64,000 bases of DNA from Sciscionella marina DSM 45152 (GTDB lineage: Bacteria; Actinomycetota; Actinomycetes; Mycobacteriales; Pseudonocardiaceae): NCBI RefSeq assembly GCF_000379465.1, contig NZ_KB905403.1:181-64180 (forward strand), read 5' to 3'. Positions 16,628 to 25,242 of the stretch are shown piece after piece (position 1 is the stretch's first letter; every line of letters begins with the position of its first letter). The notes beneath the pieces were generated by a model, which was given only the letters and a program-made list of their open reading frames with translations, was not told where the DNA came from and did no database searches. The translations under genes were made by a program, and so were the position numbers.

Positions 16628-17749
16628 TCAGATTTCGGTGGTGAGGCGTTCGCGGTGGATGGGTCCGTCGAGGGTGGACAGTCGGATGCCGCGGCCGCCC
16701 CAGCGCAGGGCGACGATCTCGGCCGCGATGGAGATGGCGGTCTCTTCCGGGGTGCGGGCGCCGAGATCGAGGCCGATCGGTGAGGAGAGCCGTTCGAGTT
16801 CGTGTTCGCCGAACCCGGCCGCGCGCAGCCGGTCGAGCCGTTCCTCGTGGGTGCGCCGGGAACCCATGGCGCCGACGTAGCCGACCTCGGCGCGCAGGGC
16901 GACTTCGAGCAAGGGCACGTCGAACTTGGGGTCGTGGGTGAGCACGGTGACGACGGTGCGCTCGTCGATCCGTCCTGCTTCGAGTTCGGCGTGCAGGTAT
17001 CGGTGCGGCCAGTCGACGATGACCTGGTCGGCGTCCGGGAACCGGCTCGTGGTGGCGAAGATGGGCCGTGCGTCGCAGACGGTGACGTGGTACCCGAGGA
17101 AGGATCCGATCCGCACCATGGCGGCGGCGAAGTCGATCGCGCCGAACACGAGCATCCGCGGCGGCGGTTCGAAGGTGGCCACGAAAACGGTGCACCCTTC
17201 GCCGCGGCGCTGGCCGTCCGGCCCGTAGTGCAGGGAGCCGCTGCGCCCGCTTGCCAGGCGTCCGCGCGCGTCATCGGTGACCGCGTCGTCGAACCGGTCC
17301 CCGCCGAGGGTGCCGGTCCGCCGCCCCGGCCACACGAGCAGGTGCGCGCCGATCCGCGCCGGATCGGGGTGTTCGACGACGGTGGCGAGGGCGACCGGTT
17401 CGCCGGAACGGACCGATTCGGCGAGTTCGAGCACCCAGTCCCCGGCCGGCTCCACGAATACGTCGAGGATCCCGCCGCAGGTCAGCCCGACGGCGAACGC
17501 ATCGTCATCGGAGACCCCGTACCGCTGCAGTACCGGCGCCGATTCGGTGATCACCTGCTGGGCGAGCTCGTAGACCGCGCCTTCGACGCAGCCACCGGAA
17601 ACGCTGCCGCGCACGGTGCCGTCCTCGGCGACGAACATCGCCGCTCCGGGCGCACGTGGTGCCGAATGGAAGGTCGCGACCACGGTGCCGAGCCCGACCC
17701 GTTCCCCAGCGGCCACCCTGGTGGCCAGTTCTTCGAGTACGTCACGCAT
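16628..17749 (-). CDS. XdhC/CoxF-family molybdo-hydroxylase maturation factor
   Basis: This 373-aa protein has the N-terminal XdhC_CoxI domain (about residues 10-75, with GSVSGGCVEGAV) and a C-terminal Rossmann-like XdhC_C domain (about 190-335). Family members bind and sulfurate the molybdenum cofactor before its insertion into xanthine dehydrogenase or CO dehydrogenase. The ATG at 17749 overlaps the vWA gene stop by 8 bp. It is the last gene of a four-gene operon of maturation factors; no structural subunits are present in the window. Confidence 0.88.
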   Translation of the reverse strand: MRDVLEELATRVAAGERVGLGTVVATFHSAPRAPGAAMFVAEDGTVRGSVSGGCVEGAVYELAQQVITESAPVLQRYGVSDDDAFAVGLTCGGILDVFVEPAGDWVLELAESVRSGEPVALATVVEHPDPARIGAHLLVWPGRRTGTLGGDRFDDAVTDDARGRLASGRSGSLHYGPDGQRRGEGCTVFVATFEPPPRMLVFGAIDFAAAMVRIGSFLGYHVTVCDARPIFATTSRFPDADQVIVDWPHRYLHAELEAGRIDERTVVTVLTHDPKFDVPLLEVALRAEVGYVGAMGSRRTHEERLDRLRAAGFGEHELERLSSPIGLDLGARTPEETAISIAAEIVALRWGGRGIRLSTLDGPIHRERLTTEI

Positions 17750-18821
17750 CGCGCACCTCTCGCAGCAACATCCGCAGTGTTTCCAGGCTATGCCCGGCAA
17801 GCAGGCGGTCGATGTGCCCGAGCGCGGCCGCGATCCCGGACTGCACCGGCTCGTAGCCTGCCCTTCCCGCATGCGGGTTCACCCAGAAAACCTTGTGTGC
17901 CAAGCGATGTAACCGGGCCATCTGCTCGCCGAGCCGATCGGTTTCACCGCGTTCCCAGCCGTCGGAGTAGACCACGACCACCGCGCCGCGCGCGAACCCT
18001 CGTTGCCCCCAGCGATCGCAGAACACTCGGAGTGACTCGCCGATCCGGGTTCCACCCGCCCAGTCCGGGACCGTCCGGGCAGCCGCGGCCAGGGCCAGCT
18101 CGGGATCCCGGGCGCGCAGGGCCGGGGTGAGCCTGGTCAGCCGGGTGCCGATGGTGAACGTTTCGGTGGCCGCGCGCTTGGTCACCACGTGCGCGAACCG
18201 CAGAAGCGCGTCGGCGTAGGGACGCATCGATCCGGAGATGTCCAGCAACAGCACGATTCTGCGCGGTCGCGGTGTGCTTGCCCGGTGGCGGAGGTGCACC
18301 GGTTCCCCACCACTGGCGAGCATTCCGCGCAGGGTCCGCCCCGGATCGAGTTCGCCGCGATGCGCGGGGCGGCGGCGCATGCTCGAACGCAGTGGTGGCC
18401 GCACATCCAGCTCGGCGAGCAGGGCGCGCACCCGTTCCCGTTCGGCTTCGGTGAGCTCGGCGAGATCGCGGTGGCGCAGTATCTCGGTGTCGTCCGCCGC
18501 GACCCGCAGCGACTCCCCCGGTTCGCCGCTCGCCGTTCTCCTGTCGAGCGCGGCGATTCGCGGGCGCGCCGGTTTCTCGGTCGCCGGCGTGGTCCCGGGA
18601 TATCCCGCGCCGAACCAGGCCGCGAAAACCCGTGCGTACACCGGAAGATCATCCGGTTTCCCGCACAGAGTCGCGCGCCCGGCCGCGTAGAGCTGGCGAG
18701 GGTCCGCGATATCGATGTGCCCGATGGCCTCGGTGAACGCCATGGCCCGGTGCGGATCGGCGGGGACCCCGGCCGCGGCGAGCGCGTGCGTGAAACCGAG
18801 CAGTCCGGGAAGCGGTTCCAT
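17742..18821 (-). CDS. CoxE-like von Willebrand factor A protein
   Basis: This 359-aa protein carries a C-terminal vWA domain with the metal-ion-dependent adhesion site DISGS near residues 192-196 and a later TRIGESL element. CoxE proteins act with the MoxR-type ATPase CoxD in maturing the active site of CO dehydrogenase-type enzymes. The start is ATG 18821, sharing its A with the upstream TGA (TGATG junction). It is followed by the overlapping XdhC gene. Confidence 0.85.
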   Translation of the reverse strand: MEPLPGLLGFTHALAAAGVPADPHRAMAFTEAIGHIDIADPRQLYAAGRATLCGKPDDLPVYARVFAAWFGAGYPGTTPATEKPARPRIAALDRRTASGEPGESLRVAADDTEILRHRDLAELTEAERERVRALLAELDVRPPLRSSMRRRPAHRGELDPGRTLRGMLASGGEPVHLRHRASTPRPRRIVLLLDISGSMRPYADALLRFAHVVTKRAATETFTIGTRLTRLTPALRARDPELALAAAARTVPDWAGGTRIGESLRVFCDRWGQRGFARGAVVVVYSDGWERGETDRLGEQMARLHRLAHKVFWVNPHAGRAGYEPVQSGIAAALGHIDRLLAGHSLETLRMLLREVRDA

Positions 18822-19705
18822 CAGCTCGCCAGCAGGTTTTCCAGACCGGCCGCCAGGACCCGGTCGGTGTCCTCGTGGTACTTCAGCACGGCGCCGAGGG
18901 TGCGCGCGGCGGTCTGCGCGTCGAGCACATCCCGGTCGAGAGCGAGCAGGGCACCCGCCCAGTCGATCGACTCGGCGACCCCGGGTGGTTTGAGCAGCTC
19001 CAGTTCCCGGAGACCGCGCACCGCCGTGGCGATCTGATGGGCGAGCGCGTCCCCGATTCCGGGCACCCGGCTGTGCAGGATCGCCACCTCGCGGGTCAGG
19101 TCCGGGTGCTCGAGCCAGTGGTAAAGACAGCGGCGTTTCAGCGCATCGTGCACCTCGCGGGTGCGGTTCGAGGTCAGCACGGTGATCGGCGGCTGCCGCG
19201 CGGTGATCTCGCCGAACTCGGGGATGCTGACCGAGGACTCGTCGAGTACCTGCAGCAGGAATGCCTCGAACTCGTCGTCGGCGCGGTCGATCTCGTCGAC
19301 CAGCAGCACACACGGTGCGGTACGCAGCGCGCGCAGTAACGGCCGGTCGAGCAGGAATCGTTCGTCGTAGAGTGATTTCTCCGCCTGTTCGGCATCGAGG
19401 TGGCCGTCCGATGCGGCCTCGAGCGCGCGCAGGTGCAGCAGCTGACGCCCGAAATCCCAGTCGTAGAGTGCCTGCGCGGCATCGATTCCCTCGTGACACT
19501 GCAAGCGGATCAGGGAAAGGCCGAGCGCTTGGCCAAGTGCTTTGGCCAGCGAGGTCTTGCCGGTGCCCGGCTCACCCTCGCAGAACAGCGGCTTCCCCAT
19601 CCGCATCGCGAGGAATGCCGTGGTCGCGAGCTCCGGGTCGGCGAGGTAACCGGTGGCCTCGAGGCTGCGGGCCAGTTCGTCCTGGCTCAGGGTGGGGCGC
19701 TCCAC
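18821..19705 (-). CDS. MoxR/CoxD-type AAA+ ATPase
   Basis: This 294-aa AAA+ ATPase has Walker A GEPGTGKT at residues 44-51, Walker B VLLVDEIDRAD and a TSNRTR sensor region. The GTG start at 19705 lies inside the end of the MobA-like gene (19-bp overlap). With the vWA gene that follows it forms the typical MoxR-vWA pair that remodels metalloenzyme active sites. The match to CoxD is from the gene neighbourhood. Confidence 0.86.
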   Translation of the reverse strand: MERPTLSQDELARSLEATGYLADPELATTAFLAMRMGKPLFCEGEPGTGKTSLAKALGQALGLSLIRLQCHEGIDAAQALYDWDFGRQLLHLRALEAASDGHLDAEQAEKSLYDERFLLDRPLLRALRTAPCVLLVDEIDRADDEFEAFLLQVLDESSVSIPEFGEITARQPPITVLTSNRTREVHDALKRRCLYHWLEHPDLTREVAILHSRVPGIGDALAHQIATAVRGLRELELLKPPGVAESIDWAGALLALDRDVLDAQTAARTLGAVLKYHEDTDRVLAAGLENLLAS

Positions 19706-20283
19706 AGACCGAGCCTAACCCCGTCCTCGGGTGTGTCCAGGTCTTCGCCGTGACCGAACCCCGCGCACTCCACCAGGCGCACGGCCCGCTCCCGCAGCCA
19801 GGTCTTCGCCCCGTGCGCGCCCCGCAACGTGGCAGCCAATTCGGTGAGGTGATCGGCCCCGATGAGCACCGGATGTCCCGGTTTTCCCTGGTAACCGGCC
19901 CGTGCGAGGACCGAGCGGGTGGCCAGGGCGCCGACCTCGCGCACCGTCTGTGCGGTCACTCCCGGCAGGTCGACCAGGTGCACCAGAACCGCACAGGCCC
20001 GCTCGGGTACCGCGGCGAGACCCGCGCGCAGCGAAGCACCCATGCCCGTTTCCCAGTCCGGCGCGTGCACGGACCGCACCTCAGGCGGTAGCAGAGCGTG
20101 AACCTCAGAAGCCGACGCGCCGAGCACCACGAGCACCTGGGCGCACCCACCATCACGCAGTGTGCGTATCGCGCGGAGCACGAGCGGCTCGCCCCCTACC
20201 TCGACGAGCGCCTTCGGACCACCGAATCGGGTCCCCGCCCCCGCGGCCAGCAACAACCCGACGACCTGCGGTTTCTCCGTCAC
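19687..20283 (-). CDS. MobA-like NTP-transferase (molybdenum cofactor cytidylyltransferase-like)
   Basis: This 198-aa nucleotidyltransferase has the N-terminal LLLAAGAGTRFGGPKAL nucleotide-binding signature (residues 10-26) and a LVDLPGV metal-binding segment. This subgroup (NTP_transf_3, MocA/CoxI-like) makes the dinucleotide form of molybdopterin for xanthine-dehydrogenase-type enzymes. The GTG at 20283 is the likely start. It is the first gene of the maturation operon and is divergent from the TetR gene at 20373, with a palindrome copy between. Confidence 0.83.
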   Translation of the reverse strand: MTEKPQVVGLLLAAGAGTRFGGPKALVEVGGEPLVLRAIRTLRDGGCAQVLVVLGASASEVHALLPPEVRSVHAPDWETGMGASLRAGLAAVPERACAVLVHLVDLPGVTAQTVREVGALATRSVLARAGYQGKPGHPVLIGADHLTELAATLRGAHGAKTWLRERAVRLVECAGFGHGEDLDTPEDGVRLGLWSAPP

Positions 20284-20304
20284 CCATCCCAGCCTAGCCG
20301 TGCT

Positions 20305-20346
20305 TGTGCGTGGTTGTGTTGGTTCTAACCAACACAACCACGCACA
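20305..20346. repeat. 42-bp intergenic palindrome, copy 6 (perfect, CT centre)
   Basis: Perfect arms TGTGCGTGGTTGTGTTGGTT and AACCAACACAACCACGCACA. It lies between two divergent genes, MobA-like (-) and TetR (+), so it is not at a gene 3' end. Confidence 0.95.
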
Positions 20347-20372
20347 AGCGGTCGTGGCACGATGGGAGCATC

Positions 20373-21014
20373 ATGTCTGGGCAGAATGAGTCGGGGCACC
20401 GGGACAGTGAGCACCGAGAGTCAGGGGCGGCGAGCACTCCGAAGGGTGAGCGGAGGCGGCAGCAACTGATCGAGGCGGCTTCCGCGCTGCTCGTGGAGGG
20501 CGGCTTCGATGCGGTCCGGCATCGTGCGGTGGCCGAGCGTGCGGGGTTGCCGCTGGCCTCGACCACCTACTACTTCGATTCGCTGGACGACCTGATCACC
20601 GCGGCGGTGGCGCATCAGGGCCGGACCGAGCTGGATCGCAGTGAGCGGCAGTGGCGGGATGTGCCCGAGGAGGAACGCACGGTCGAGGCCACGGTCCAGG
20701 TGCTGCTCGATCACCTGCTCGGGCACCGGCAGCCGGACCCGGAGGCGGATTACGAGGCGGTGCTCTCCCGTTACGAACGGCTGGTGGCCACCGGCCGCCG
20801 TCCGTTCCTCCGCCCGCTGATGCGTGAGATGGGTGAGCAGATGGACTCCCTGCTCTTCGATGTACTCAGCCGCTGCGGTTTCGCCACGGACCGGGCCGCG
20901 GTGGATCGGCTGGTCGCTCTCGTGGACGGCACGGTGGTCAACGCGCTGATCGAGGTGAACCCGAATCCGCGCGAGGCGGCGGCACAGGCGCTGCTCGCCG
21001 AGCTGCGGGGCTGA
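20373..21014 (+). CDS. TetR-family transcriptional regulator
   Basis: This 213-aa regulator has a helix-turn-helix near residues 45-75 (VRHRAVAERAGLPLASTTYYF). The ATG at 20373 follows GGGAG. Its C-terminal region is similar in layout to the TetR protein at 7376. It ends 17 bp before purB and may be cotranscribed with it. The divergent neighbour is the molybdenum maturation operon, so control of that operon is possible but unproven. Confidence 0.85.
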   Translation: MSGQNESGHRDSEHRESGAASTPKGERRRQQLIEAASALLVEGGFDAVRHRAVAERAGLPLASTTYYFDSLDDLITAAVAHQGRTELDRSERQWRDVPEEERTVEATVQVLLDHLLGHRQPDPEADYEAVLSRYERLVATGRRPFLRPLMREMGEQMDSLLFDVLSRCGFATDRAAVDRLVALVDGTVVNALIEVNPNPREAAAQALLAELRG

Positions 21015-21031
21015 GGTTAGGCTCAACGGTT

Positions 21032-22447
21032 GTGATCGCGAATGTGCTGGCGAACCGGTATGCCTCGAATGAGATGACCACGGTGTGGTCGGCTGAGCAC
21101 AAGGTGTTGCTCGAACGGGAACTATGGCTGGCGGTGTTGCGCGCGCAGTCCGAGCTCGGGGTCGCCGTTCCGGACGGGGCGCTCGCCGATTACGAGCGAG
21201 TGGCCGACCGGATCGATCTGGACTCGATCGCCGCGCGGGAACGGGTCACTCGCCACGATGTGAAAGCGCGCATCGAGGAGTTCAACGCGCTCGCCGGGCA
21301 TGAGCATGTGCACAAGGGCATGACGTCTCGGGATCTGACCGAGAACGTGGAGCAACTCCAGGTCCGCCGCAGCCTGGAACTGGTGCGGGACAAGGTGATC
21401 GCGGTTCTCGGTAGGCTGACCGGGCTGGCCGCGGAGCACGCGGAACTGGTGCTGGTCGGGCGCTCGCACAACGTCGCGGCGCAGGCGACGACGCTCGGCA
21501 AGCGGTTCGCTACCGCGGCGGACGAGCTGCTCACCGGTTACTGCAGGCTCACCGAGCTGCTGGAGCGCTATCCGCTGCGTGGGGTGAAGGGCCCGGTCGG
21601 CACCACCCAGGACATGCTCGATCTGCTCGGCGACGAGGAGAACGTGGCCGAGCTCGAGCGCCGGATCGCCGGGCATCTCGGGTTCTCCGAGGTACTCACC
21701 AGCGTCGGCCAGGTGTACCCGCGCTCGCTGGACTTCGAGGTGCTTTCCGGCCTCGCCCAGCTCGCCGCGGCGCCGTCGAGCCTGGCGAAGACGATCAGGC
21801 TGATGGCCGGGCACGAGCTCGCCACCGAGGGGTTCCAGAAGGGGCAGGTCGGTTCCTCGGCCATGCCGCACAAGATGAACACCCGGTCCTGTGAGCGGGT
21901 CAACGGGCTGATGGTCGTACTGCGCGGATACCTTGCCATGACCGGGGAATTGTCCGGGGACACCTGGAACGAGGGGGATGTCTCCTGTTCGGTGGTGCGC
22001 AGGGTGGCGCTGCCGGACGCGTTCTTCGCCTTCGACGGGCTGCTGGAGACCTTCCTGACCGTGCTCGAGGAGTTCGGTGCCTACCCGGCGGTGATCGGCC
22101 GCGAACTGGACCGGTACTTCCCCTTCCTGGCGACCACGAAGGTGCTGATGGCCTCGGTGCGTGCCGGGGTCGGCCGGGAAACCGCGCACGAGGCGATCAA
22201 GGAGCACGCGGTCGCGGTCGCGCTCGCGATGCGCGAACAGGGCCAGGAGCGCAACGATCTCACCGAACGGCTCGCGGCCGATGACCGGATTCCCTTGGCA
22301 CAGAACGAGATCGAGGAACTGTTCGCCGACCGGCTCGCGTTCACCGGGCTCGCCGCTCGCCAGGTCCAGTCCGTTGTGGACGGTGTGGAGGAGATCGTGA
22401 AGCAGCACCCGGAGGCGGCCGGGTACCGGCCGGCACCGATCCTGTGA
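21032..22447 (+). CDS. purB: Adenylosuccinate lyase
   Basis: This 471-aa member of the fumarase/aspartase superfamily carries the signature GSSAMPHKMN near residue 275 and the TSRDLTENVE block near residue 92. PurB catalyses two beta-eliminations of fumarate in purine synthesis (SAICAR to AICAR, adenylosuccinate to AMP). GTG at 21032 is the assigned start; Met15 (MTTVWSAEHK) is another. The 3' end overlaps the MOSC gene by 4 bp (GTGA). Confidence 0.93.
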   Translation: MIANVLANRYASNEMTTVWSAEHKVLLERELWLAVLRAQSELGVAVPDGALADYERVADRIDLDSIAARERVTRHDVKARIEEFNALAGHEHVHKGMTSRDLTENVEQLQVRRSLELVRDKVIAVLGRLTGLAAEHAELVLVGRSHNVAAQATTLGKRFATAADELLTGYCRLTELLERYPLRGVKGPVGTTQDMLDLLGDEENVAELERRIAGHLGFSEVLTSVGQVYPRSLDFEVLSGLAQLAAAPSSLAKTIRLMAGHELATEGFQKGQVGSSAMPHKMNTRSCERVNGLMVVLRGYLAMTGELSGDTWNEGDVSCSVVRRVALPDAFFAFDGLLETFLTVLEEFGAYPAVIGRELDRYFPFLATTKVLMASVRAGVGRETAHEAIKEHAVAVALAMREQGQERNDLTERLAADDRIPLAQNEIEELFADRLAFTGLAARQVQSVVDGVEEIVKQHPEAAGYRPAPIL

Positions 22448-23292
22448 GTGCGCGGATTTCCGGGCTTTACCGGTATATCGTGAAGGGCTGCGCCGCGGAA
22501 CGGCTCGATACCGCCGAGGTGCGCACCGAGGGCCTTGCCGAGGACCGGCGGTTCATGCTCGTCGAACCGGATGGTTCGTTTCTGAGCCAGCGCAAGGCTT
22601 CCGGGCTCGCGGTGCTCGTTCCCCGGCTGCTCGGCGACCGGCTCCAGGTCAGCGCCCCGGACACCGAGCCGTTGGAGATTCCGGTTCGCTACACCGGATC
22701 GCGGCGTCCGGTGAGCCTGTTCAACCGCTGGTTCGGCGAGGGGATCGATCAGGGTGAGGAGGCGGCCACCTGGTTCGCGGACCGGATCGGGCGCGAATGC
22801 CGGCTGGTGCGCACCCCGGCGGACCTGAACCGGCCGGGCTGGGGCGATACCCCGGGCAAGGTCGGTTTCGCCGACGCGCACGCGATCCTCGCCTGCAGCA
22901 CCGACTCGCTCGCCGAGCTGAACCGGCGGATCACCGAGAGCGAGGGCGAACCCGTTCCGATGAACCGGTTCCGGCCCAATATCGTGCTGGACGGTTTCGG
23001 TGCGCCGCACCGGGAGGACCGGGTGCGCAGCATGCGCCTTGGCGGCTGCGCGTTCGCGCACTCGGTGCGGGCGATCCGCTGTGCCGTGCCGACCGTGGAG
23101 CAGTCGACCGGCCGCCGCAGTGGCCCGGAACCGACGAAAACCCTTGCCACGTATCGCAAGGAACCCGAACTGCGCGGCGGGGTGAGCTTCGGAGTCAAGC
23201 TCGCCGTGGTCCGCACCGGAAAACTCTGTGTGGACGACGAGGTCACCGTGGATGACTGGCTGCCGGAGGGCTTCACGGCGGCCCTTCCCTGA
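22444..23292 (+). CDS. MOSC-domain protein (MOSC_N + MOSC)
   Basis: This 282-aa protein has an N-terminal MOSC_N beta-barrel (about 1-110, ISGLYRYIVKGCA) and a C-terminal MOSC domain with MNRFRPNIVLDG and a final V-rich DDEVTVDDW segment. MOSC proteins bind sulfurated molybdenum cofactor and reduce N-hydroxylated compounds (mARC/YcbX type). It overlaps purB by 4 bp. It complements the molybdenum maturation operon nearby, although it is on the other strand. Confidence 0.85.
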   Translation: MSARISGLYRYIVKGCAAERLDTAEVRTEGLAEDRRFMLVEPDGSFLSQRKASGLAVLVPRLLGDRLQVSAPDTEPLEIPVRYTGSRRPVSLFNRWFGEGIDQGEEAATWFADRIGRECRLVRTPADLNRPGWGDTPGKVGFADAHAILACSTDSLAELNRRITESEGEPVPMNRFRPNIVLDGFGAPHREDRVRSMRLGGCAFAHSVRAIRCAVPTVEQSTGRRSGPEPTKTLATYRKEPELRGGVSFGVKLAVVRTGKLCVDDEVTVDDWLPEGFTAALP

Positions 23293-23317
23293 GCCGTCCA
23301 CGGGTATCCTCGCTCCC

Positions 23318-24181
23318 ATGACGAATATCGAACGAGTCGGAGTGGTCGGTGCCGGGCTGATGGGCTCGGGGATCGCCGAGGTCAGTGCGCGCGCCGGGCT
23401 CGATGTGCTGGTGGCCGAGCAGTCCGCGCCCGCACTGGCGGCGGGCCGGGAGCGCATCGAGCAATCACTCGAGCGGGCGGTGCGCCGGGGCAAACTCGAG
23501 GCGGCCACGCGCGACGAGACGCTCGCCAGGCTCCGCTACACCACCGATTTCGCCGATTTCGCCGACCGGCAGTTCGTGGTCGAAGCGGTCGTGGAGGACG
23601 AACAGGCCAAGGTCGAGGTATTCGCCGAACTGGACAAGATCGTCCAGGACAAGGACGCCATTTTCGCCTCGAACACCTCCTCCATTCCGATCATGAAACT
23701 CGGTATGGCGACCACGCGTCCCGCCCAGGTGATCGGGGTGCACTTCTTCAACCCGGTTCCGGTGCTCAAGCTCGTCGAGCTCATTCCCTCGCTGCTCACG
23801 GGGGAGGAAACCGCGCAGCGCGCCTCGGCGTTTGCCGCGGAGACGCTCGGCAAGATCGTGGTCCGTTCGCAGGACCGCGCCGGATTCGTGGTGAACGCGC
23901 TGCTGATTCCCTACCTGCTCTCCGCGATCCGGATGTTCGAATCCGGGTTCGCCTCGGCGGACGACATCGACAACGGCATGGTGCAGGGGTGTTCGCACCC
24001 GATGGGTCCGCTCGCGCTCACCGATCTGATCGGGCTGGATACCACGAAGGCCGTCGCCGAATCCATGTACACGGAATTCAAGGAGCCGCTCTACTCCCCG
24101 CCCCCGCTGCTTTCCCGGATGGTCGACGCCGGGCTGCTCGGCAAGAAATCCGGGCGCGGTTTCTACGATTACGCGAGCTGA
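23318..24181 (+). CDS. 3-hydroxybutyryl/3-hydroxyacyl-CoA dehydrogenase
   Basis: This 287-aa NAD-dependent dehydrogenase has the Rossmann motif VGAGLMGSGIA at residues 9-19, SNTSSIP near residue 119 and HFFNPVP near residue 140 with the catalytic His. A C-terminal helical domain ends KKSGRGFYDY. It matches the single-domain PaaH/FadB2-type enzyme of beta-oxidation or butanoate metabolism. The ATG at 23318 was chosen because MTNIERVGVVGAG is the canonical start. Confidence 0.9.
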   Translation: MTNIERVGVVGAGLMGSGIAEVSARAGLDVLVAEQSAPALAAGRERIEQSLERAVRRGKLEAATRDETLARLRYTTDFADFADRQFVVEAVVEDEQAKVEVFAELDKIVQDKDAIFASNTSSIPIMKLGMATTRPAQVIGVHFFNPVPVLKLVELIPSLLTGEETAQRASAFAAETLGKIVVRSQDRAGFVVNALLIPYLLSAIRMFESGFASADDIDNGMVQGCSHPMGPLALTDLIGLDTTKAVAESMYTEFKEPLYSPPPLLSRMVDAGLLGKKSGRGFYDYAS

Positions 24182-24183
24182 CC

Positions 24184-25143
24184 TCATCTCGGCACCGGGC
24201 TGGCGGCCTTGAGGTTGCGCAGCACCGGTGCCGTTTCCAGGGTGCGGATGCCCTCGAGCGCGCCGACCCGGCCGATCAGGTAATCGTGCAGTTCCGCCGG
24301 ATTCGCGCACAGTGCGGTGGCCATGAGGTTCGTCGGCCCGGTCGTCGCGATCACGCTGGCGAGTTCGGCATGGGTGGTCATGGACCTGGCCACCGCGTCC
24401 AGCCGCGCCGGATCCACGGCCAGCCACAGCAGCGCTTCGGTGCGCACCCCGAACAGCGCGTCGTCGATCTCCAGGTCGAAGTACACTGCGCGGTCGGCGC
24501 GGAGTTCGGTGAGCCTGCGCGCCACGGTGGCCTGGGACCATCCGGTGGCCTCGGCGAGCTCGACATAACTGGCCCGCCCATCCCGTTGCAGCGCGGTGAG
24601 CAGGGCGCTGTCCGATTCCTCCAGAGGGCGCGCGGTGCCCGGTTCGGGTTCGGGCCCGGCGAGCGCGCGCTGCTGGTGTTCGCTGAGCATCCTGGTGAAT
24701 CCGCCCCAGGTGGTCGGCCCGCCGAGATACATGTGCAGCATGCAGTGCGCGCTCACCGCGGTAACGCTCGCGGTGCGCGGGATGTCGTGCAGCAGCATCG
24801 CGCGAGCCGTGTCCGCTTCGGGTGCGGCGTTGACGATCGCGAAGATCTCGGTGCCCCCGGAGGTCAGCTTGACCCACTGAGTATCGCTGCGGCGAACCAG
24901 TGATTCGGCGACCGGGCGCGCGTTCGCCGGTGCCACGGTCAGCCGGATCATCCACTGGGTGAGCCCGGCCCGGTCCGGGAACGGCATGCCGATCACCCGC
25001 AGCCCGGCCCGTTCGCGCAGCCTCCGGTAGCGGCGGGCCACGGTCTGCGTGGAGACACCGAGTACCTCGCCGATCCGTGCGTAGCTCGCCCGCCCGTCGA
25101 TCCGCAGTGCGTGCACGAGGGCCGAATCCAGCTGATCGAGCAT
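24184..25143 (-). CDS. Tandem AsnC/Lrp-family regulator
   Basis: This 319-aa protein contains two Lrp/AsnC helix-turn-helix domains (about residues 1-45, LDSALVHALRIDGRASYARI, and about 177-222, DSALLTALQRDGRASYVEL), each followed by a ligand-sensing ab domain. Duplicated Lrp proteins of about 320 aa are a recurrent actinobacterial type. The start at ATG 25143 has GAAGGA upstream. It is divergent from the MFS exporter at 25243, which is the most likely target. Its 3' end lies 2 bp from the convergent dehydrogenase gene. Confidence 0.87.
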   Translation of the reverse strand: MLDQLDSALVHALRIDGRASYARIGEVLGVSTQTVARRYRRLRERAGLRVIGMPFPDRAGLTQWMIRLTVAPANARPVAESLVRRSDTQWVKLTSGGTEIFAIVNAAPEADTARAMLLHDIPRTASVTAVSAHCMLHMYLGGPTTWGGFTRMLSEHQQRALAGPEPEPGTARPLEESDSALLTALQRDGRASYVELAEATGWSQATVARRLTELRADRAVYFDLEIDDALFGVRTEALLWLAVDPARLDAVARSMTTHAELASVIATTGPTNLMATALCANPAELHDYLIGRVGALEGIRTLETAPVLRNLKAASPVPR

Positions 25144-25242
25144 GTGAGAATCCTTCAGTAGATCGGGTTCCGCGTGGAATAATATGCCGAACTGATCGCT
25201 GTTCGCGTGCCGATCGCTCAACCGCTGCTTAGCGTCGGCCGC

